This document shows, piece by piece, positions 1-13,043 of a stretch of 64,000 nucleotides of DNA (position 1 is its first letter; the number at the start of each line of letters is the position of its first letter). A model generated the notes under the pieces. It saw only the letters and a list, made by a program, of their open reading frames with translations. It was not told the origin of the DNA and did no database searches. A program made the translations under genes and the position numbers. Location of the stretch: contig NZ_CP119327.1 in the NCBI RefSeq assembly GCF_022815905.2, positions 992,001 through 1,056,000 of the forward strand, in the 5' to 3' direction. This DNA comes from Staphylococcus sp. NRL 16/872. Lineage in GTDB: Bacteria; Bacillota; Bacilli; Staphylococcales; Staphylococcaceae.

Positions 1-152
1 CTTTAATCGTGGCACATAGACTTTCAACAATTACTCATGCTGATAAAATTATTGTTATGCAAAATGGACAAATAGTTGAAACAGGCACACATGATGAACT
101 TATCGCTAAAAAAGGCGCGTATGAACATCTATATAGCATTCAAAACTTATAA
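1..152 (+). CDS. ABC transporter ATP-binding/permease protein, C-terminal fragment
   Basis: Only the last 49 codons are in the window, read from position 3 to the stop at 150-152. They encode the H-loop segment IVAHRLSTI followed by [21 protein letters not shown]. This is the typical end of the nucleotide-binding domain of MsbA/HlyB-type ABC exporters, where the His of the H-loop contacts the ATP gamma phosphate. The gene begins upstream of the window, so membrane domain and substrate cannot be judged. In other staphylococci an MsbA-like exporter lies beside the hemL region, which fits. Confidence 0.85.
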   Translation, partial: LIVAHRLSTITHADKIIVMQNGQIVETGTHDELIAKKGAYEHLYSIQNL

Positions 153-154
153 TA

Positions 155-200
155 AAAAAATCCGCTTATTAAGTATAATCACTTAGTAAGCGGATTTTTA
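155..200. terminator. Bidirectional rho-independent terminator
   Basis: An inverted repeat (ATCCGCTTATTAAGT / ACTTAGTAAGCGGAT) is flanked by an A run on the left and a T run on the right. It can end the ABC exporter transcript rightward and the convergent 216-1310 gene leftward. Confidence 0.85.
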
Positions 201-215
201 TATATCAGTAGAAAA

Positions 216-1310
216 TCATAAATCAAAATCTTCATCAGCAATATCAATATCAGTATCGTTACGATGATAAGTGAAGAAACTTAATCGTAATCTATCAAGA
301 TGTTCTAAGAAATAACGATATTCTTCTATTGCAGAAATAATTTGCATAACATTTGAATATGAATAATTAGTTTGGTAAGGATTTTGAATTAATTGTTGTT
401 GAAAAGCATCCATTAAATCTTTCTTCTGAGGATTCATAATTTGATTATCAAAGTGTTCGACATTATATTTTGCTTTCTTAGATAAACTTTTTAAAATTTG
501 TTCATGATAAGCAGTTAAAGAATCCAATTCTAACTTAATTTGGAAAATTAAATTGTGATTCAAATGATGCAAATCATTTTGATAACGTGCCATTCGATTT
601 AATACTTCGTATGCCTGTCTTGTAGTACCAACAACTTCTTTAAATAAGATTTTCTTTCTGTTTTGTTGAAAAGCAGTTTTGCGCGTCAATGCTTTCTCTT
701 CTTCGTAATAATTGAATATTTGTTCTAATTTTGTAATGCGCGATGCTATTTGTTCACCATCTTCTTTAATCTGATGATAGTCAGAGGCGTCATTTAACAC
801 GAGTTTAAACCAAATAAATATGTCTGAAGCAATATTCACGGAATTATAATATATTTTGGTTTCAAATTTAGGAGGTAAGAATATCAAGTTAACAATTGAA
901 GCACTAAGTACACCAATCATTACGAGTATGAATCTAAATGTGGCAGCTACATAAAACGAGCCAGTGTGTTGTCCCATAATAATGAGCGCGGTTACACCTG
1001 CTAAAGTAGCAACATGTGCTAAATTAATTTTGTATAAAATAGCAATTAATAAAATAACTGTCACACCCATAATAACAATGTTCTTACCAAATATTGTGAC
1101 CATTATTACTGCAAGGATTGCGCCAATGACATTACCTGTAGCCTGTTCTGAAATTGTTTTAATTGAACGGTAGATATTAGGTTGCATAGCAACGATCGCA
1201 CTAATACCAGCTACAGATTTTAAACCAACATTATCAGGTAAAAAAGAAGCTATGAACAGAGCAAGGATAATTGCGATTCCAGTTTTTAATATACGAGCTC
1301 CTAGCCTCAA
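216..1310 (-). CDS. FUSC / aromatic acid exporter family membrane protein
   Basis: This 364-residue protein has about six hydrophobic segments in the first 145 residues and then a long soluble, helix-rich C-terminal half. That is the layout of the ArAE_1/DUF939 group of fusaric-acid-resistance-like proteins. Family knowledge suggests small-molecule efflux, but no substrate can be named. The start codon is TTG at 1310-1308, supported by the ribosome binding site AAAGGAG about 6 bases upstream (around 1318-1325). The gene is monocistronic and converges on the ABC exporter. Between it and hemL lies a separate terminator, so it is not in the hemL transcript. Confidence 0.8.
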   Translation of the reverse strand: MRLGARILKTGIAIILALFIASFLPDNVGLKSVAGISAIVAMQPNIYRSIKTISEQATGNVIGAILAVIMVTIFGKNIVIMGVTVILLIAILYKINLAHVATLAGVTALIIMGQHTGSFYVAATFRFILVMIGVLSASIVNLIFLPPKFETKIYYNSVNIASDIFIWFKLVLNDASDYHQIKEDGEQIASRITKLEQIFNYYEEEKALTRKTAFQQNRKKILFKEVVGTTRQAYEVLNRMARYQNDLHHLNHNLIFQIKLELDSLTAYHEQILKSLSKKAKYNVEHFDNQIMNPQKKDLMDAFQQQLIQNPYQTNYSYSNVMQIISAIEEYRYFLEHLDRLRLSFFTYHRNDTDIDIADEDFDL

Positions 1311-1400
1311 CTATAACGCTCCTTTAAAAGAAATAATTTTAACTTAGTATACAACCGAACCTTTATTCTATACAAGTTTTTATCCTAAATAAATTAAAAT

Positions 1401-1450
1401 AACCTATTAAATTGTTATTATAATGTGAAAACAACAATTTAATAGGTTTA
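1401..1450 (-). terminator. Terminator of hemL
   Basis: A near-perfect 18-bp inverted repeat (AACCTATTAAATTGTT / AACAATTTAATAGGTT) lies just downstream of the hemL stop. On the minus strand it is followed by a T-rich stretch. Confidence 0.85.
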
Positions 1451-1470
1451 ATTTTTTGAATTCTCAAGTT

Positions 1471-2760
1471 TTATTTCATTTGACTAAATGCGTAATCAGC
1501 CGCTTCTAATGTCTTATCAATATCTTCTTCAGTATGCTCTGTAGTTAAGAACCAAGCTTCAAATTTAGATGGCGCTAAATTAATACCTTGATTTAACATT
1601 AATTTAAAGAATTTAGCAAATGCTTCACCATCTGAATTTTCTACTTGTTCATAATGCGTAATTTTTTCATCTGTGAAATATAAAGTTAATGAACCATAAA
1701 CGCGGTTTATCGTAGCTGTAATATTATGTTTGTCAATTAACTTATTAAGTCCATCTTCTAAGCGTTTACCTAGAGCATCTAATTTTTCATAAACGCCTTC
1801 TTGTTCTAACACTTCTAATAATGCAATACCAGCTCTCATTGAAAGAGGGTTACCAGCCATAGTACCAGCTTGATAAGCAGGACCTAAAGGCGCAACATGC
1901 TCCATAATATCTTGACGGCCACCATAGCCACCGATTGGTAAACCACCACCGATAATTTTACCGAAAGCAGTTAAATCAGGATAAACATTTAATAAATCTT
2001 GAGCGGCACCATAATGGAAGCGGAAAGCTGTGATTACTTCATCATATATGACTAATGCACCATAATCATGTGTAATCTTATTTACTTCTTCTAAAAATCC
2101 AGGTTGAGGTTCTACCATACCAAAGTTACCGACGATAGGTTCAACTAATACTGCAGCAACTTCATCGCCCCAATGTTTCATAGCTTCTCGGTAAGACTCA
2201 ACATCATTAAACGGAACAGTGATGACTTCTCTAGCTACACTTTCTGGTACACCAGCAGAGTCTGGAGAGCCTAATTGTGAAGGGCCACTACCAGCAGCAA
2301 CTAAAACTAAATCAGAGTGACCATGATATGAACCTGCAAATTTAATAATCTTATTACGCTTAGTATAAGCGCGTGCGACTCGAATAGTAGTCATTACCGC
2401 TTCAGTACCAGAGTTAACGAAACGAATTTTTTCTAATGACGGGATAGCTTCACGTAATTTTTTACTAAAATCAATTTCTAATTCAGTAGGGGTACCATAT
2501 AATACACCTTTTGCTGCTTGATCTTGAATCGCTTCAGTAATATGAGGATGTGCATGTCCAGTAATAATAGGACCATATGCTTGTAAATAATCTATAAATT
2601 TATTGCCATCGACATCATATAAATATGCACCATGACCTTCACGCATTACTACTGGCGCACCGCCACCCACTGCTTTATAAGAACGAGAAGGCGAATTAAC
2701 TCCACCTAAAATATACTCATTAGATAACTTTTGAAGACGTTCACTCTCAGTGAATTTCAT
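1471..2760 (-). CDS. hemL: Glutamate-1-semialdehyde 2,1-aminomutase
   Basis: This 429-residue PLP enzyme converts glutamate-1-semialdehyde to 5-aminolevulinate in the C5 route of heme synthesis. The PLP lysine is K268 in [14 protein letters not shown]. The substrate/cofactor motifs [15 protein letters not shown] (about 116-130) and [11 protein letters not shown] (about 237-247) are intact, and the length is normal. It is transcribed leftward, divergently from bcp across an 80-bp gap. The rest of the late heme pathway (hemEHY) lies 38 kb away at 40600-44020. In staphylococci this gene is a second hemL-type paralogue (gsaB); another copy normally lies in the hemAXCDBL operon, so this may not be the sole supplier. 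Confidence 0.93.
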   Translation of the reverse strand: MKFTESERLQKLSNEYILGGVNSPSRSYKAVGGGAPVVMREGHGAYLYDVDGNKFIDYLQAYGPIITGHAHPHITEAIQDQAAKGVLYGTPTELEIDFSKKLREAIPSLEKIRFVNSGTEAVMTTIRVARAYTKRNKIIKFAGSYHGHSDLVLVAAGSGPSQLGSPDSAGVPESVAREVITVPFNDVESYREAMKHWGDEVAAVLVEPIVGNFGMVEPQPGFLEEVNKITHDYGALVIYDEVITAFRFHYGAAQDLLNVYPDLTAFGKIIGGGLPIGGYGGRQDIMEHVAPLGPAYQAGTMAGNPLSMRAGIALLEVLEQEGVYEKLDALGKRLEDGLNKLIDKHNITATINRVYGSLTLYFTDEKITHYEQVENSDGEAFAKFFKLMLNQGINLAPSKFEAWFLTTEHTEEDIDKTLEAADYAFSQMK

Positions 2761-2841
2761 TTAGTATCAACCTCTCTTGTTTTAATAATATTCATTACTA
2801 TCGTATCATATAACTAATAATAAGAAGAAATAGGTGAAATT

Positions 2842-3297
2842 ATGTTAAATAAAGGTGAACAATTTCCAGAATTTAAATTAGAAAATCAAAATGGTGAATG
2901 GATAACTAATGAAACACTTAAAGGCAATAAAGCAATCTTATATTTTTATCCTAGAGACAATACGCCGACTTGTACTACAGAAGCATGCGATTTTAGAGAC
3001 AATTTAGCATTATTTAATGATAGGGATGTCCAAGTTTACGGTATTAGTGGAGATTCTAAGAAAAAACATCAAAATTTTATTAACAAACATAATTTGAATT
3101 TTGATTTATTAGTAGATGAAGATTATCAACTTTCTAAAGCTACTGGCGTTTATCAACTGAAGAAATCATTTGGCAAAGAGAGTATGGGAATTGTACGTAC
3201 TACGTTTGTAATTGATGAAGACGGTTATATTATAGATGTCATTGAAAAAGTGAAAGTAAAAACACAATTAGATGAGCTTAAACAAATATTGGGGTGA
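2842..3297 (+). CDS. bcp: Thiol peroxidase, Bcp/PrxQ type
   Basis: This 151-residue peroxiredoxin has the peroxidatic and resolving cysteines C44 and C49 in PRDNTPTCTTEACDFRD, the atypical two-cysteine PrxQ arrangement. It reduces hydrogen peroxide and organic hydroperoxides, with thioredoxin as the usual reductant. It starts 81 bp from the divergent hemL, is followed at once by the dehydrogenase at 3303, and is two genes upstream of perR. This forms an oxidative-stress neighbourhood. No convincing Per box was seen in front of it. Confidence 0.93.
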   Translation: MLNKGEQFPEFKLENQNGEWITNETLKGNKAILYFYPRDNTPTCTTEACDFRDNLALFNDRDVQVYGISGDSKKKHQNFINKHNLNFDLLVDEDYQLSKATGVYQLKKSFGKESMGIVRTTFVIDEDGYIIDVIEKVKVKTQLDELKQILG

Positions 3298-3302
3298 ACT
3301 CT

Positions 3303-4253
3303 ATGAAGATCGTTAGCTTAAAGAGACTTGGAGATATAGAAAGTGAGTTGAAAAATAAATATCCAGATTTGGATTTTTCATTTTTCAAAAAAGCAGAAGA
3401 AATTCCTGAAGAATTAAAAAAGGAGTTAGATATATTAATTGGTTACTCTAGTGGCGTTGATAAAGCGTTTATAGAGTCATGTCCAAATTTAAAATGGATT
3501 GCATGGTACGCTACTGGCGTTAATAATCTACCGTTAGAGCATATAAAAGAACGCGAAATCATCTTAACTAATACAAGAGGTGTGCAAGCTAAGCAATTAG
3601 CTGAATTTATCTTAGCGTTTATATTAGATGATTATAAAAAAATGCGTACATCATATATAAATCAAAAAGAACATAAATATGATTCTACTTTAACTGGTAG
3701 ACGTTTAGATGGAGAGGAAATTTTGTTTTTAGGCACAGGAGCGATAGCGCAACGTACGGTTAAATTATTATCACCATTTGAAGTAGAAATTGTGGGAGTT
3801 AGTAAATCAGGTAGAGAAAAACCTGGATTTAATCAAACTTTTAAAATTGAAGATTTGGACAATATAATAGGAGAAGCCGATATTGTTATTAATTCGCTCC
3901 CAGAAACTCAAGAAACGTATCATTTATTAAATCAATCACATTTCAAAAAAATGAAAAATGAAGCGCTCTTTATCAATGTAGGTAGAGGAACGATCATTGC
4001 TGAAGAAGATATAGTTGAAGTATTGAAGAATAGATTGATTCGTCATGCTTATTTAGATGTATTTGAAAATGAACCACTCGAAGCGGATAATCCATTATAT
4101 AATTTAGATAATGTAACAATTACCGCTCATATTACAGGTAATGACGTTAGTATAAAAAAAGACGCTACAGAAATATTTGAAAGAAATTTAGATGATTTTC
4201 TCAATAAGAAAGAAGTAAATGAGAATAGAGTTGACTTAGATAAGGGATACTAG
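3303..4253 (+). CDS. NAD-dependent D-isomer 2-hydroxyacid dehydrogenase
   Basis: This protein of 316 residues belongs to the D-3-phosphoglycerate dehydrogenase-like family. The Rossmann motif is FLGTGAIAQ, the catalytic Arg/Glu/His region is seen as INVGRGTIIAEED, VFENEPL and ITAHITGN, and the family's substrate-binding half is at the N terminus. The catalytic acid loop reads TAHITG rather than the usual TPHxAG. I chose ATG 3303 because TTGGGGTGA, which overlaps the bcp stop, sits at proper distance. A GTG at 3294 is an alternative. The substrate is unknown. It is probably cotranscribed with bcp. Confidence 0.82.
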   Translation: MKIVSLKRLGDIESELKNKYPDLDFSFFKKAEEIPEELKKELDILIGYSSGVDKAFIESCPNLKWIAWYATGVNNLPLEHIKEREIILTNTRGVQAKQLAEFILAFILDDYKKMRTSYINQKEHKYDSTLTGRRLDGEEILFLGTGAIAQRTVKLLSPFEVEIVGVSKSGREKPGFNQTFKIEDLDNIIGEADIVINSLPETQETYHLLNQSHFKKMKNEALFINVGRGTIIAEEDIVEVLKNRLIRHAYLDVFENEPLEADNPLYNLDNVTITAHITGNDVSIKKDATEIFERNLDDFLNKKEVNENRVDLDKGY

Positions 4254-4272
4254 TTGAAAAATACTGTACTTA

Positions 4273-4302
4273 TTGACAGCACAGTTTCCCAACAGTTATA
4301 TT
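4273..4302 (+). promoter_or_regulatory. Sigma-A promoter of perR
   Basis: The -35 box TTGACA is at 4273-4278 and the -10 box TATATT at 4297-4302, with an 18-base spacer. It lies between the dehydrogenase stop and perR. Confidence 0.75.
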
Positions 4303-4311
4303 AATATTAAC

Positions 4312-4326
4312 TAATAATAATTATTA
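4312..4326. promoter_or_regulatory. Per box (PerR operator)
   Basis: A perfect 15-base palindrome, TAATAATAATTATTA, matches 13 of 15 positions of the Per consensus TTATAATNATTATAA, with the two differences placed symmetrically. It covers the expected transcription start just downstream of the -10 box, so bound PerR should block its own promoter. PerR autoregulation is established in S. aureus. Confidence 0.75.
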
Positions 4327-4347
4327 AGTAGAAAGATGGTGAATTCA

Positions 4348-4800
4348 ATGAGTGCAGAGTTAGAATCAATAGAACATGAACTAGAAGAATCAATTGCAGC
4401 TTTAAGAAAAGCAGGCATCAGAATTACACCACAAAGACAAGCAATTATTCGTTATCTAATTACTTCTCATTCACATCCAACAGCGGATGAAATTTATCAA
4501 GCACTTTCACCTGATTTTCCAAATATTAGTGTTGCGACGATATATAATAATCTTAGAGTATTTAAAAGTATTGGTATTGTAAAAGAATTGACGTACGGCG
4601 ATGCTTCAAGTAGATTCGACTTTAATACCCATAACCATTATCATGTTATTTGTGAAAAATGTGGTAAGATAGTTGATTTTCATTATCCGCAATTAGATGA
4701 AGTGGAACAACTTGCTCAACATATAACTGAATTTGACGTAACACATCATCGTATGGAAATATATGGGATTTGCAAAGAATGCAAAGGTAAAGAAGAATAG
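4348..4800 (+). CDS. perR: Peroxide-responsive Fur-family repressor PerR
   Basis: This 150-residue Fur-family regulator has an N-terminal winged helix ([15 protein letters not shown], then TIYNNLRVF). Its C-terminal metal-binding half has the HNHYH motif and two CxxC structural zinc motifs (CEKC and CKEC). PerR senses H2O2 through metal-catalysed oxidation of histidines and represses katA, ahpCF, ferritin and other genes. I chose ATG 4348 because the known staphylococcal proteins begin with the equivalent of [11 protein letters not shown]; an upstream in-frame ATG at 4336 is poorly placed. A Per box lies directly upstream. Confidence 0.95.
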   Translation: MSAELESIEHELEESIAALRKAGIRITPQRQAIIRYLITSHSHPTADEIYQALSPDFPNISVATIYNNLRVFKSIGIVKELTYGDASSRFDFNTHNHYHVICEKCGKIVDFHYPQLDEVEQLAQHITEFDVTHHRMEIYGICKECKGKEE

Positions 4801-4830
4801 AGAATACAATTAAATTGATATTTGATTAAG

Positions 4831-4865
4831 AGGCTAGAGCAATTACATGTTCTAGCCTTTTTTAT
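4831..4865 (+). terminator. Terminator of perR
   Basis: The inverted repeat AGGCTAGAGC / GTTCTAGCCT is followed by a run of T residues. Confidence 0.9.
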
Positions 4866-5480
4866 TTTTAAAGTAGAGAAACTTTTTAAATAAGAGAGAA
4901 GCTACTTTATAAAACTTGAGAACATCATTTAAATATCTAGAGTCATTTAAACTACAAATTGAAAGAGTTTTATCTTAATGCATCAAGCTATAAAGTATAT
5001 GAAAGCGCTTATGCTTGAATAATAATATTGATTAGATCATTAAAGAAATTAATCATCATAAATTATTAGTGGGTTAATTGAAGAAAGATAAAAATAGAGA
5101 TAATTTATTTGTTTTATAGAAGAGATAATAGGTATATTGATATTAAATTAACAATAAAATGAACTAATAAACTAAAGAAAATAACTAGTTATTCAATGTA
5201 ATTAGTATAAAATATACTCTATATAATAAAAGGATACATCACACGTGAAATATTAAACTTATTTTTGTCTTGAATATGATTGACGTTCTAAATTAATCTT
5301 GCTATTATATAAAAGTCGTCAAAAACAGATAACATTTCTTGAAAGACAAAGTTAAGTATTTTAAATTAATGTTAAGAAAGTGTAATTTTGACTATTGAAA
5401 ACAATACAAAAACATTATAAGATATTAAATGTTGAAATAATCAATTAAGTTTAGAACTGATAAAAAAGTTAAAAAAGTTC
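4866..5480. other. AT-rich intergenic region upstream of the rRNA operon
   Basis: There is no coding signal in about 600 bp. The sequence is very AT-rich, as expected of an upstream activating region for stable RNA promoters. A weaker upstream promoter may exist around 5388-5421 (TTGACT and TATAAG), but its spacing is poor. Confidence 0.5.
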
Positions 5481-5510
5481 TTGACAAGAGATATTGATTG
5501 TTGATACAAT
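5481..5510 (+). promoter_or_regulatory. rRNA operon promoter
   Basis: A consensus TTGACA at 5481-5486 and TACAAT at 5505-5510 (18-base spacer) are preceded by an A-rich UP-like tract. Downstream, at 5538-5546, lies TTGAAAACT, which recurs before 23S at 7479-7487 and resembles the boxA/processing leader of Bacillales rRNA operons. Confidence 0.8.
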
Positions 5511-5636
5511 TAATAAATGTAATTGTTAAAATGAACATTGAAAACTGAATGACAATATGTCAACGTTAATTCCAATAAACGTAACTTTAAGTTACAAACA
5601 CTATTTAGTATTATGAGCTAATCAAACATCATAAAT

Positions 5637-7198
<1,562 letters not shown>

Positions 7199-7283
7199 AT
7201 TCGGAACATCTCGTAGAGATGACGGAATAACGTGACATATTGTATTCAGTTTTGAATGTTTATTTTACATTCAAATATTTAAT

Positions 7284-7360
<77 letters not shown>

Positions 7361-7377
7361 TTAAATACTGTGATATT

Positions 7378-7453
7378 GGGGGCTTAGCTCAGCTGGGAGA
7401 GCGCCTGCTTTGCACGCAGGAGGTCAGCGGTTCGATCCCGCTAGTCTCCACCA
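7378..7453 (+). tRNA. tRNA-Ala (TGC)
   Basis: 76-base cloverleaf with encoded CCA and anticodon TGC. The acceptor stem keeps the G3-U70 alanine identity pair. It is in the 16S-23S spacer; an identical copy is at 11426-11501. Confidence 0.97.
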
Positions 7454-7610
7454 TTATTTAAGATATTTTATTGTACATTGAAAACTAGATAAGTAAGTAA
7501 AATAGATTTTACCAAGCAAAACCGAGTGAATAGAGTTTTAAATAAGCTTGAATTCATAAAAAATAATCGCTAGTGTTCGAAAGAACACTCACAGATTAAT
7601 AACTATATTA

Positions 7611-10532
<2,922 letters not shown>

Positions 10533-10600
10533 TTTTTTCAAGTTTTGCGACGCAAAATCTTTACTTACTATCTAGTTTTGAATGTATAATCATTCACTTG

Positions 10601-10715
10601 TCTGGTGACAATGGCAAGGAGGTCACACCTGTTCCCATGCCGAACACAGAAGTTAAGCTCCTTAGCGCCGATGGTAGTTGGATTTACGTTCCGCTAGAGT
10701 AGGACGTTGCCAGGC
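10601..10715 (+). rRNA. rrf: 5S ribosomal RNA
   Basis: 115 bases from TCTGGTGACAATGGC to GACGTTGCCAGGC, with complementary ends. It directly precedes the tRNA cluster. Confidence 0.97.
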
Positions 10716-10724
10716 TTACAAATT

Positions 10725-10800
10725 GGAGAATTAGCTCAGTTGGGAGAGCATCTGCCTTACAAGCAGAGGGTCGGCGGTTCGAACCCGTCATTCTCCACCA
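10725..10800 (+). tRNA. tRNA-Val (TAC)
   Basis: Cloverleaf with encoded CCA and anticodon TAC at 10758-10760. First gene of the post-5S cluster, as in the Bacillus/Staphylococcus order Val-Thr-Lys-Leu-Gly-Leu-Arg-Pro-Ala-Met-Ile. Confidence 0.97.
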
Positions 10801-10813
10801 TTTTAACTAAATA

Positions 10814-10889
<76 letters not shown>

Positions 10890-10894
10890 TCTAA

Positions 10895-10967
10895 GAGCCA
10901 TTAGCTCAGTTGGTAGAGCATCTGACTTTTAATCAGAGGGTCAGAGGTTCGAATCCTCTATGGCTCA
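10895..10967 (+). tRNA. tRNA-Lys (TTT)
   Basis: 73 bases, anticodon TTT at 10928-10930; CCA is not encoded. Confidence 0.97.
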
Positions 10968-10976
10968 CATGTATAC

Positions 10977-11058
10977 GCGGGTGTGGCGGAATTGGCAGAC
11001 GCACTAGACTTAGGATCTAGCGCCTTACGGCGTGGGGGTTCGACTCCCTTCACCCGCA
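10977..11058 (+). tRNA. tRNA-Leu (TAG)
   Basis: Class II tRNA with a long variable arm and anticodon TAG at 11021-11023; CCA is not encoded. Confidence 0.96.
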
Positions 11059-11061
11059 TAT

Positions 11062-11136
11062 GCGGAAGTAGTTCAGTGGTAGAACACCACCTTGCCAAGG
11101 TGGGGGTCGCGGGTTCGAATCCCGTCTTCCGCTCCA
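11062..11136 (+). tRNA. tRNA-Gly (GCC)
   Basis: Anticodon GCC at 11094-11096 with normal D-loop GG and T-loop TTCGAAT, so it is a normal protein-synthesis tRNA-Gly. CCA is encoded. Confidence 0.96.
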
Positions 11137-11149
11137 TTAATTTTATAGT

Positions 11150-11238
11150 GCCGGGGTGGCGGAACTGGCAGACGCACAGGACTTAAAATCCTGCGGTGAG
11201 AGATCACCGTACCGGTTCGATTCCGGTCCTCGGCACCA
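11150..11238 (+). tRNA. tRNA-Leu (TAA)
   Basis: Class II tRNA, 89 bases, anticodon TAA at 11184-11186, CCA encoded. Confidence 0.96.
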
Positions 11239-11248
11239 TCTATATTTT

Positions 11249-11322
11249 GCGCCCGTAGCTCAATTGGATAGAGCGTTTGACTACGGATCAAAAGGTTATG
11301 GGTTCGACTCCTATCGGGCGCG
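11249..11322 (+). tRNA. tRNA-Arg (ACG)
   Basis: Acceptor stem GCGCCCG/CGGGCGC with anticodon ACG at 11283-11285; the wobble A is expected to be edited to inosine. Confidence 0.96.
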
Positions 11323-11330
11323 TTCACTTA

Positions 11331-11404
11331 CGGGAAGTAGCTCAGCTTGGTAGAGCACTTGGTTTGGGACCAAGGGGTCGCAGGTTCGAATCCTGTCTTC
11401 CCGA
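11331..11404 (+). tRNA. tRNA-Pro (TGG)
   Basis: Acceptor stem CGGGAAG/CTTCCCG with anticodon TGG at 11365-11367; CCA is not encoded. Confidence 0.96.
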
Positions 11405-11425
11405 TAGGAACTATTTATTAATTAT

Positions 11426-11501
11426 GGGGGCTTAGCTCAGCTGGGAGAGCGCCTGCTTTGCACGCAGGAGGTCAGCGGTTCGATCCCGCTAGTCTCCACC
11501 A
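11426..11501 (+). tRNA. tRNA-Ala (TGC), second copy
   Basis: Identical to the spacer copy at 7378-7453; anticodon TGC at 11459-11461, CCA encoded. Confidence 0.97.
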
Positions 11502-11526
11502 TATTTCAATTTACAAACTAGATAAC

Positions 11527-11600
11527 GGCGGTGTAGCTCAGCTGGCTAGAGCGTACGGTTCATACCCGTGAGGTCGGGGGTTCGATCCCCTCCACCGCCA
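11527..11600 (+). tRNA. tRNA-Met (CAT), elongator
   Basis: Acceptor stem GGCGGTG/CACCGCC with anticodon CAT at 11561-11563. The paired first base and the sequence match the Bacillales elongator, not the initiator. Confidence 0.93.
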
Positions 11601-11628
11601 CTAATTATTAGTTGTAGAATTATAATTT

Positions 11629-11702
11629 GGACCTTTAGCTCAGTTGGTTAGAGCTAACGGCTCATAACCGTTCGGTCGCAGGTTCGAGTCCTGCAAGGTC
11701 CA
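11629..11702 (+). tRNA. tRNA-Ile2 (CAT, lysidine type)
   Basis: Anticodon CAT at 11663-11665, but the body GGACCTTTAGCTCAG matches the minor isoleucine tRNA of Bacillales and mycoplasmas. There C34 is converted to lysidine by TilS so that it reads AUA. It follows elongator Met, as in B. subtilis. Confidence 0.9.
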
Positions 11703-11711
11703 TATAATTTT

Positions 11712-11801
11712 GGAGGAATACCCAAGTCCGGCTGAAGGGATCGGTCTTGAAAACCGACAGGGGCTTAACGGCTCGCGGGGGTTCGAATCCCTCTTCCTCC
11801 G
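11712..11801 (+). tRNA. tRNA-Ser (TGA), copy 1
   Basis: Class II tRNA, anticodon TGA at 11748-11750. It differs from copy 2 in the variable arm, where paired changes preserve the stem. Confidence 0.96.
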
Positions 11802-11807
11802 TTTTTT

Positions 11808-11883
11808 GGTCTCGTAGTGTAGCGGTTAACACGCCTGCCTGTCACGCAGGAGATCGCGGGTTCGATTCCCGTCGAGACCGCCA
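11808..11883 (+). tRNA. tRNA-Asp (GTC), copy 1
   Basis: Anticodon GTC at 11841-11843, CCA encoded. Identical copies are at 12109-12184 and 45352-45427. Confidence 0.96.
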
Positions 11884-11918
11884 TCTAATAATTTAATAGC
11901 AAATTACCTATAAAATGT

Positions 11919-12011
11919 GGAGGAATACCCAAGTCCGGCTGAAGGGATCGGTCTTGAAAACCGACAGGGCCTTAACGGGCCGCGGGGGTTCGAATCCCTC
12001 TTCCTCCGCCA
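11919..12011 (+). tRNA. tRNA-Ser (TGA), copy 2
   Basis: Anticodon TGA at 11955-11957, CCA encoded. Almost identical to 11712-11801 except for compensatory changes in the variable arm. Confidence 0.96.
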
Positions 12012-12026
12012 TTTATTTTTTATTAT

Positions 12027-12100
<74 letters not shown>

Positions 12101-12108
12101 TATAATCT

Positions 12109-12184
12109 GGTCTCGTAGTGTAGCGGTTAACACGCCTGCCTGTCACGCAGGAGATCGCGGGTTCGATTCCCGTCGAGACCGCCA
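12109..12184 (+). tRNA. tRNA-Asp (GTC), copy 2
   Basis: Anticodon GTC at 12142-12144, CCA encoded. Second Asp gene within 300 bases. Confidence 0.96.
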
Positions 12185-12195
12185 TTACTAATTAT

Positions 12196-12268
12196 GGTTC
12201 AGTAGCTCAGTTGGTAGAGCAATGGATTGAAGCTCCATGTGTCGGCAGTTCGACTCTGTCCTGAACCA
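12196..12268 (+). tRNA. tRNA-Phe (GAA)
   Basis: Anticodon GAA at 12229-12231; CCA is not encoded. An identical copy is at 45443-45515. Confidence 0.96.
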
Positions 12269-12277
12269 TTTTAGATT

Positions 12278-12353
<76 letters not shown>

Positions 12354-12359
12354 TCTCAC

Positions 12360-12443
12360 GGAGGGGTAGCGAAGTGGCTAAACGCGGCGGACTGTAAATC
12401 CGCTCCTTCGGGTTCGGCAGTTCGAATCTGCCCCCCTCCACCA
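12360..12443 (+). tRNA. tRNA-Tyr (GTA)
   Basis: Class II tRNA with a long variable arm, anticodon GTA at 12394-12396, CCA encoded. Confidence 0.96.
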
Positions 12444-12453
12444 TCTATTTAAT

Positions 12454-12527
12454 AGGGACATAGTTCAACGGTAGAATAGAGGTCTCCAAAACCTTTGATG
12501 TGGGTTCGATTCCTACTGTCCCTGCCA
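12454..12527 (+). tRNA. tRNA-Trp (CCA)
   Basis: Acceptor stem AGGGACA/TGTCCCT with G73; anticodon CCA at 12486-12488; 3' CCA encoded. Confidence 0.95.
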
Positions 12528-12528
12528 T

Positions 12529-12602
12529 GGCGGTTGTGGCGAAGTGGTTAACGCATCGGATTGTGGTTCCGACACTCGAGGGTTCGATTCCCTTCAACCG
12601 CC
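12529..12602 (+). tRNA. tRNA-His (GTG)
   Basis: Encodes the extra G at position -1 opposite C73, the histidine identity element. Anticodon GTG at 12563-12565. Only 1 base separates it from tRNA-Trp. Confidence 0.96.
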
Positions 12603-12615
12603 CTTATAATATTAA

Positions 12616-12687
12616 TGGGCTATAGCCAAGCGGTAAGGCAACGGACTTTGACTCCGTCACGCGCTGGTTCGAATCCAGCTAGCCCAG
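12616..12687 (+). tRNA. tRNA-Gln (TTG)
   Basis: Acceptor stem TGGGCTA/TAGCCCA with anticodon TTG at 12648-12650. Confidence 0.95.
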
Positions 12688-12696
12688 TTTTTAATT

Positions 12697-12770
<74 letters not shown>

Positions 12771-12779
12771 ACTTACTAT

Positions 12780-12854
12780 GCGGGAGTAGTTCAACTTTTA
12801 GAATACATTCCTTCCCGGAATGAGGTATAGGTGTAAGTCCTATCTTCCGCTCCA
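12780..12854 (+). tRNA. Non-proteinogenic-type tRNA-Gly (TCC), copy 1
   Basis: Anticodon TCC at 12813-12815, with encoded CCA. The D-loop lacks the usual GG (CAACTTTTAGA) and the T-loop is GTGTAAG instead of TTCGAAT. These are the published marks of staphylococcal glycyl-tRNAs that evade EF-Tu and feed FemXAB pentaglycine bridge synthesis. Copy 1 has anticodon stem CATTC/GAATG and D-arm GTAGTTC. Confidence 0.92.
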
Positions 12855-12868
12855 TAATTTAATATAAC

Positions 12869-12943
12869 GCGGGAGTATTTCAACTCTTAGAATACGTTCC
12901 TTCCCGGAACGAGATATAGGTGTAAGTCCTATCTTCCGCTCCA
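12869..12943 (+). tRNA. Non-proteinogenic-type tRNA-Gly (TCC), copy 2
   Basis: Same altered D-loop (CAACTCTTAGA); T-loop GTGTAAG; anticodon stem CGTTC/GAACG; CCA encoded. Confidence 0.92.
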
Positions 12944-12954
12944 TTTAATATAAT

Positions 12955-13029
12955 GCGGGAGTATTTCAACTCTTAGAATACATTCCTTCCCGGAATGAGA
13001 TATAGGTGCAAATCCTATCTTCCGCTCCA
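12955..13029 (+). tRNA. Non-proteinogenic-type tRNA-Gly (TCC), copy 3
   Basis: Same altered D-loop; T-loop GTGCAAA; anticodon stem CATTC/GAATG as in copy 1; CCA encoded. Confidence 0.92.
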
Positions 13030-13043
13030 TAATTTAATATAGC

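Noticed and set aside
5388..5421. Upstream rRNA promoter P1
   Set aside because: -35 and -10 candidates have wrong spacing; not listed as a promoter.
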